DNA of 57,283 bases from a virus, in IMG/VR virus record IMGVR_UViG_3300025132_000044, positions 1-57,283 of that record; one strand, given 5' to 3'. Each line of letters begins with the position of its first letter. The first letter of the stretch is position 1. Shown here one piece after another: positions 54,122 to 57,283 of this stretch. Both the position numbers and the translations under genes were made by a program. The notes beneath the pieces were generated by a model. The model did not search any database and was not told the DNA's origin. It was given only the letters and a program-made list of their open reading frames with translations.

Positions 54122-54748
54122 ATGAATAAAGCTTTATTAGTAGAATATATGCCATTTAAACCAATTGGTGCTATGAATGAACAATCAGGAGCTAAATTTG
54201 GTGTTCCTGGAGGATTGGTAGTACAAGGAGTATTACAACGAGCAGGTGCCAAAAATCAAAATGGTAGAGTATATCCAAAAAATATATTAGATCGTGAAGC
54301 TAAAAAATATCAAACAGATTATATTGATCAGAATAGAGCATTAGGCGAATTAGACCATCCAGATTCTTCAGTTGTTAATTTAAATAATGTATCACACAAT
54401 GTTTTAAAAATGTGGTGGGATGGTGATGATTTATGTGGAGCTGTACAAATATTAGAAACACCAGCTGGAAAAATTTTAAAATCATTATTTAAAGCTGGTA
54501 TTACATTAGGAATATCAAGTAGAGGTTTAGGAAGCGTAAAAGAATTATATAAAGAATCTGCAGTAGAAGTTCAAGAAGATTTTGAATTAATATGTTTTGA
54601 TTTTGTATCTAATCCATCAACCCATGGAGCATTTTTAAGACCAATGAATGAATCAAAAAAAATTAATAACAAAAAAAATTATCAACAAGTAAATAATATT
54701 ATTACATCAATATTGTGTGATAGTGGCAAATGTAGGATTTTACCATGA
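54122..54748 (+). CDS. 21: Prohead maturation protease (gp21)
   Basis: The 208-residue protein shows the T4-type prohead protease layout: VVQGVLQRAGAKNQNGRVYP near the start, the catalytic His79 in ALGELDHPDSS, and the catalytic Ser132/Ser133 region LGISSRGLGSV (129-139), then FVSNPSTHGAFL. It cleaves scaffold, major capsid and internal proteins during maturation and then itself. T4 gp21 is 212 aa. It lies between the acidic head protein and conserved small genes, in the standard gene order before gp22. Confidence 0.88.
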   Translation: MNKALLVEYMPFKPIGAMNEQSGAKFGVPGGLVVQGVLQRAGAKNQNGRVYPKNILDREAKKYQTDYIDQNRALGELDHPDSSVVNLNNVSHNVLKMWWDGDDLCGAVQILETPAGKILKSLFKAGITLGISSRGLGSVKELYKESAVEVQEDFELICFDFVSNPSTHGAFLRPMNESKKINNKKNYQQVNNIITSILCDSGKCRILP

Positions 54749-55110
54749 GAATAAAAGAATTATTAGAAGCATTAGAAAGAGAACCAATACAAATAACTAC
54801 AGAACAAAAACAAGAATTTTTGCAGTCTGTTAAATCTTTTTCTCAATTAGGTGAAGGTGTTTATAGCAAAACAAATTTAAAAGAATTATGTGAAAAAGTA
54901 AAGTATATGGTTGAAATGGCTAATCAAGTTACACTATCTGAAGGAGATTGGTTTGACGGAATTACCGTTAATAGAAACATGAAAGAAATTGCTAATTCAT
55001 ATAAAGTATTTGAAAAAACAGCTCAAGAAATGAATGTTTTACAAGAAAGATTAACTGCTGCATATGAAGATATTGGAACAGGCTTGGGTAGATATTTTGA
55101 AATAGATTAA
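54745..55110 (+). CDS. Conserved T4-like phage protein, 121 aa
   Basis: A helical protein with WFDGITVNRNMKEIANSYKV and ERLTAAYEDIGTGLGRYFEI near the end. I know this layout (W-F-D, K-R-N-M-K-E, Y-E-D-x-G) as a conserved small protein of the head region in T4-like phages. Function is not known. The start overlaps the gp21 stop by four bases (ATGA), so it is translated together with the protease. Confidence 0.6.
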   Translation: MRIKELLEALEREPIQITTEQKQEFLQSVKSFSQLGEGVYSKTNLKELCEKVKYMVEMANQVTLSEGDWFDGITVNRNMKEIANSYKVFEKTAQEMNVLQERLTAAYEDIGTGLGRYFEID

Positions 55111-55130
55111 TTTTGATAATTGAAAAAAAA

Positions 55131-55142
55131 TTATTATAATAA
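55131..55142 (+). promoter_or_regulatory. TATAAT-containing palindrome, candidate promoter
   Basis: TTATTATAATAA is a perfect 12-base palindrome 9 bases before the ATG at 55152 with AAAGGA between. It is nearly the same as the element at 4427-4440. Confidence 0.35.
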
Positions 55143-55151
55143 AGGAAATAG

Positions 55152-55526
55152 ATGTCAAATATAAATAATATGTATCATCAGCATTTTGGTTTAAAGAAAA
55201 CAAATGAAGCAGATCTGGTAAATAAAATATCAGACTATAAGGGAGGATTTCTTTATAAACTAATAGATCCAGCAACTGCAGGAAATGTAAAAGCTGATAT
55301 CCAAGCATTTTTGAATAAAAAAGGAATGCATGTTATTAAAACAAAATTTAACGACGCAGCTGGTAAAGGATTCTTTTATGTTAGATTAGGAGAAGACCCT
55401 GCTAAAGAATCACAAAGAATACAAGGATTTGTAAGTCAATTACCAGAAGTTTCAAAATTTAAATTTACATTAAGACCAATACAAAAACAAGTTACAAATA
55501 ATTCAGATAATGAACAAACAATCTAA
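55152..55526 (+). CDS. Hypothetical protein, 124 aa
   Basis: Not recognised. The ATG follows AAAGGA and the TATAAT palindrome. The protein has an alpha/beta character (NVKADIQAFLNKKGMHVIKT; AAGKGFFYVRLGEDPAKESQ) that could be a small ferredoxin-like domain. It overlaps the next gene by 17 bases. It lies inside the head cassette, yet has an element like those of auxiliary genes. Confidence 0.55.
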   Translation: MSNINNMYHQHFGLKKTNEADLVNKISDYKGGFLYKLIDPATAGNVKADIQAFLNKKGMHVIKTKFNDAAGKGFFYVRLGEDPAKESQRIQGFVSQLPEVSKFKFTLRPIQKQVTNNSDNEQTI

Positions 55527-55746
55527 ACACCACAAATCAATAGTTCCAGGAAATGCATTTTCAACAAAAGTAATAGGCAAAGATATAAATTTTGCAATTA
55601 GAAATTGGAAAAAACAAACTAAAACATCTGGTATACTAGATATATTAAAATCAAAACAAGAATTTCAAAAAGCAAGTATTTTAAAAAGACAAATGCTTTC
55701 TGCAGCTAAATACAAACAATATATTCAAACATTAAAAGAAGATTAA
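55510..55746 (+). CDS. Small basic protein resembling ribosomal protein bS21
   Basis: The 78-residue basic protein has NFAIRNWKKQTKTSGILDIL at about 27-46, followed by basic KQEFQKASILKRQMLSAAKY. This resembles bS21, with the consensus A-L-R-R-F-K-R followed by S-G-I-L-x-E-L-R and Y-E-K-P-S-x-x-R. Homologues of bS21 are known from some marine phages, where they may bias host ribosomes. The YEKPS part is not well kept (FQKAS), so this is a suggestion. It starts within the preceding gene and ends before the leader of the scaffold gene. Confidence 0.45.
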   Translation: MNKQSKHHKSIVPGNAFSTKVIGKDINFAIRNWKKQTKTSGILDILKSKQEFQKASILKRQMLSAAKYKQYIQTLKED

Positions 55747-55765
55747 TCTTTTTTTACTTACTCCA

Positions 55766-55773
55766 TATTTATA
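55766..55773 (+). promoter_or_regulatory. TATTTATA element, candidate late promoter of gp22/gp23
   Basis: Lies 97 bases before the ATG at 55871, so the transcript would carry a leader with two hairpins. It is the longest leader in the window. Confidence 0.5.
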
Positions 55774-55779
55774 GTAAAT

Positions 55780-55799
55780 ACGCTATCTCTATATAGCGT
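55780..55799 (+). other. Leader hairpin 1 of the scaffold/capsid transcript
   Basis: Arms ACGCTAT and ATAGCGT (7 bp) with loop CTCTAT. It starts seven bases after the TATTTATA element, close to where a transcript would begin. Confidence 0.5.
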
Positions 55800-55821
55800 C
55801 AATTATTATTAATATTCTTAT

Positions 55822-55841
55822 TAAGATTCACAATAATCTTA
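55822..55841 (+). other. Leader hairpin 2 of the scaffold/capsid transcript
   Basis: Arms TAAGATT and AATCTTA (7 bp) with loop CACAAT, ending about 17 bases before AAGGAG (55858-55863) of the scaffold gene. Confidence 0.5.
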
Positions 55842-55857
55842 TTTCCAACAAAAAATT

Positions 55858-55863
55858 AAGGAG
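55858..55863 (+). promoter_or_regulatory. Shine-Dalgarno AAGGAG of the scaffold gene
   Basis: A strong site seven bases before the ATG at 55871, supporting high expression of the scaffold. Confidence 0.65.
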
Positions 55864-55870
55864 TAAACGT

Positions 55871-56968
55871 ATGGACGTAAAATCGGACTTACTAAAAGAA
55901 GCAATTGCAGATGCAAAAGCTGTTAAAGAAACAGCGTTAGCAAATGCAAAAATAGCTCTTGAAGAAGCTTTTGCTCCTAGACTTCACAACATGTTATCAA
56001 CAAAAATTTCAGAAGAAATGGATGAACCCATGGAAGATGAAATGGATGTAGATATGGATATGGATATGGAAGCACCTACTGAAGAACCAACAGTAACTGT
56101 CGACGGCGAAAAATATGTAAAAGCTGACGACGAAGCTGGTGAAGAGGTAGATGCAGCCGCTGTATCAGATGACATGGATGCAATTGGGGATATGCATGCA
56201 GAAGGCGAAGAAGCCGAAATGGATGCTGAACCTGTAGATGTTGCTGCTGAAGATCTAGAATTAGAAGCTATTATTAGAGAGTTAGAAGAAGATTTAAATG
56301 AAGAAGAAATAACTGAAGAGTTAGATGAGGCTCATTGTGGTACTGGAGATGAACCCGACGATAAGAAGGAGAAAAACGAAGGTAAACACGAAGAAGAACC
56401 AAAAGACACAGATAAAGTTGAAGAGTCATTAAATATTGATGAAATTATTGAAGAAATACTTTCAGAAGATGAAAATGATGAAACTGGTGATGAGCATAAA
56501 AATGGCAAAGAAGTTGACGAAGCTTTAGATTCATCTGGTATCGGAAAAGGTACTGGTATGAAGCAAGCTGACGATCACACTGATGATCCACAAGGATCTA
56601 AATTAGTGGAAGAGTTAGACGAAGCTTATGATACTATTGAGTCATTAAGAGACACTATCAATGAAGTTAATCTTTTAAATGCAAAACTTCTTTACACGAA
56701 TAAATTATTTAGAAATTTTGAATTATCAGAAGATCAAAAAATGAAAGTAATAGAAAATTTTGATAGAGCTGGTAATACAAGAGAAGTTAAACTAGTATTT
56801 AGTACATTAGCAGAAAATTTTACAGTACCTGTAAAAAAGAGAAAAATGGTAAAAGAAGGAATTGCTTCTAAACCAGTTCAATCTACTGCTCCTGCAACTA
56901 AAACTATAATCAATGAAGGTAATCAATTAGCTAATAGATGGAAGAAATTAGCTGGATTACTAGATTAA
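55871..56968 (+). CDS. 22: Prohead core scaffold protein (gp22)
   Basis: The 365-residue protein is highly acidic (Asp/Glu/Met repeats such as DEMDVDMDMDME). The C-terminal part has the gp22 signature DTIESLRDTINEVNLLNAKL followed by LYTNKLFRNFELSEDQKMKV and REVKLVFSTLAENF. T4 gp22 is 269 aa; the extra length lies in the acidic region. It forms the inner core of the prohead and is then degraded by gp21; V-K-E-G and I-N-E-G near the C-terminus match its cleavage pattern. It is followed by the capsid gene after 18 bases and preceded by a leader with two hairpins. Confidence 0.85.
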   Translation: MDVKSDLLKEAIADAKAVKETALANAKIALEEAFAPRLHNMLSTKISEEMDEPMEDEMDVDMDMDMEAPTEEPTVTVDGEKYVKADDEAGEEVDAAAVSDDMDAIGDMHAEGEEAEMDAEPVDVAAEDLELEAIIRELEEDLNEEEITEELDEAHCGTGDEPDDKKEKNEGKHEEEPKDTDKVEESLNIDEIIEEILSEDENDETGDEHKNGKEVDEALDSSGIGKGTGMKQADDHTDDPQGSKLVEELDEAYDTIESLRDTINEVNLLNAKLLYTNKLFRNFELSEDQKMKVIENFDRAGNTREVKLVFSTLAENFTVPVKKRKMVKEGIASKPVQSTAPATKTIINEGNQLANRWKKLAGLLD

Positions 56969-56986
56969 AAAAAAGGAAAATTAAAA

Positions 56987-57283
56987 ATGGAAATTTCATC
57001 TTTATTAGAAGATAATAACTTTTCCCAAAGAAAAGCTGTTGTTAATTCAGTTAGCAAATGGGAAAAGACTGGTCTATTAGAAGGTTTAAAAACCGAGACC
57101 GAAAAAGCCGGAATGGCTCAGCTTCTAGAGAACCAAGCAAGACAACTTGTAAAAGAAGCGTCTGCTACTGGTACAACTCAAGGATCTGAAGAATGGGCTG
57201 GTGTAGCACTTCCATTGGTAAGAAGAATCTTTGCTGAATTTGCAGCTAAAGAATTTGTTTCTGTACAACCAATGAACTTGCCA
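56987..57283 (+). CDS. 23: Major capsid protein gp23, N-terminal part (3' end outside window)
   Basis: The ATG at 56987, after AAAAGGA, opens 99 codons without a stop to the window end. The sequence follows T4 gp23: an N-terminal targeting region, then a processing site LVKE-A (cut predicted after Glu57; T4 cuts after Glu65 in FLTE-A), then SEEWAGVALPLVRRIFAEF and KEFVSVQPMN, which matches the T4 V-Q-P-M-N stretch. Cleavage by gp21 would remove about 57 residues. It is directly coupled with gp22 in the order known from T4. Confidence 0.88.
   Translation, partial: MEISSLLEDNNFSQRKAVVNSVSKWEKTGLLEGLKTETEKAGMAQLLENQARQLVKEASATGTTQGSEEWAGVALPLVRRIFAEFAAKEFVSVQPMNLP

Noticed and set aside
1-57283. 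tRNA genes, insertion sequences or phage integrase sites
   Set aside because: I saw no cloverleaf-like sequence, transposase or integrase motifs, or terminal repeats in the window.

Overview
The window is a contiguous 57 kb piece of the late/structural region of a large, AT-rich, T4-like contractile-tailed phage (myovirus). All genes I accept lie on the + strand, tightly packed and often overlapping by TAATG or ATGA; the code is standard. Diagnostic T4-type proteins are a gp5-like baseplate protein, gp25, gp6, a gp55-like late sigma factor, a gp61-type primase, gp47 and gp46 (fused), terminase gp17, portal gp20, prohead protease gp21, scaffold gp22 and the start of major capsid gp23. The host is most likely a marine-type Bacteroidota/Flavobacteriia cell. 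The reasons are a DUF4494-like C-terminus at position 1, a complete DUF4294-like protein (a family I know from Bacteroidota chromosomes), signal peptides ending in TFSQ/NFSQ, a Bacteroidota-style fibronectin-like repeat protein, and very low GC. The host is an inference.

Layout. 1-4426: small accessory genes (DUF4494-like, many unknowns, an Hsp20 chaperone, small membrane and Cys-rich proteins, a membrane/coiled-coil protein). 4450-6192: an HD-domain hydrolase, a membrane-anchored coiled-coil protein and the gp55-like sigma factor. 6217-22292: baseplate and tail-end cluster (gp5-like, gp25, gp6, a DNRLRE-like protein, two very large structural proteins, LamG-type proteins). 22292-26652: a minimal kinase-fold protein, an M15-like peptidase, a T7-endonuclease-I-like nuclease, the DUF4294-like protein and unknowns. 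26653-26836: a structured non-coding gap. 26837-30882: primase plus an SbcD-SbcC fusion. 30909-44808: a 4187-residue fibre with a 16-module repeat array and a C-terminal S74 chaperone, a small FN3-like protein and a GAMT/RMT2-like methyltransferase. 44849-49091: a nucleotidyltransferase-ligase fusion, an acidic hinge protein, a Cys-rich protein and two membrane/secreted proteins. 49088-57283: the packaging and head cassette gp17-gp20-unknown-EF-hand-like-gp21-unknowns-gp22-gp23. No tail sheath or tube gene lies between gp17 and gp20.

How it works together. The head cassette packages DNA (gp17 through gp20) into a shell built by gp22/gp23 and matured by gp21. The baseplate and fibre genes build the adsorption end of the tail. 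Primase, SbcDC and the junction endonuclease serve replication and recombination. Two upstream motifs appear to split these sets. TATTTATA (the reverse complement of the T4 late element TATAAATA) recurs on the coding strand just before virion genes. A TATAAT-type element precedes the primase and a few auxiliary genes.

No stretch longer than 300 bases lacks a gene; the largest gaps are 184 and 124 bases and both hold hairpins. I saw no tRNA, IS element or CRISPR array.
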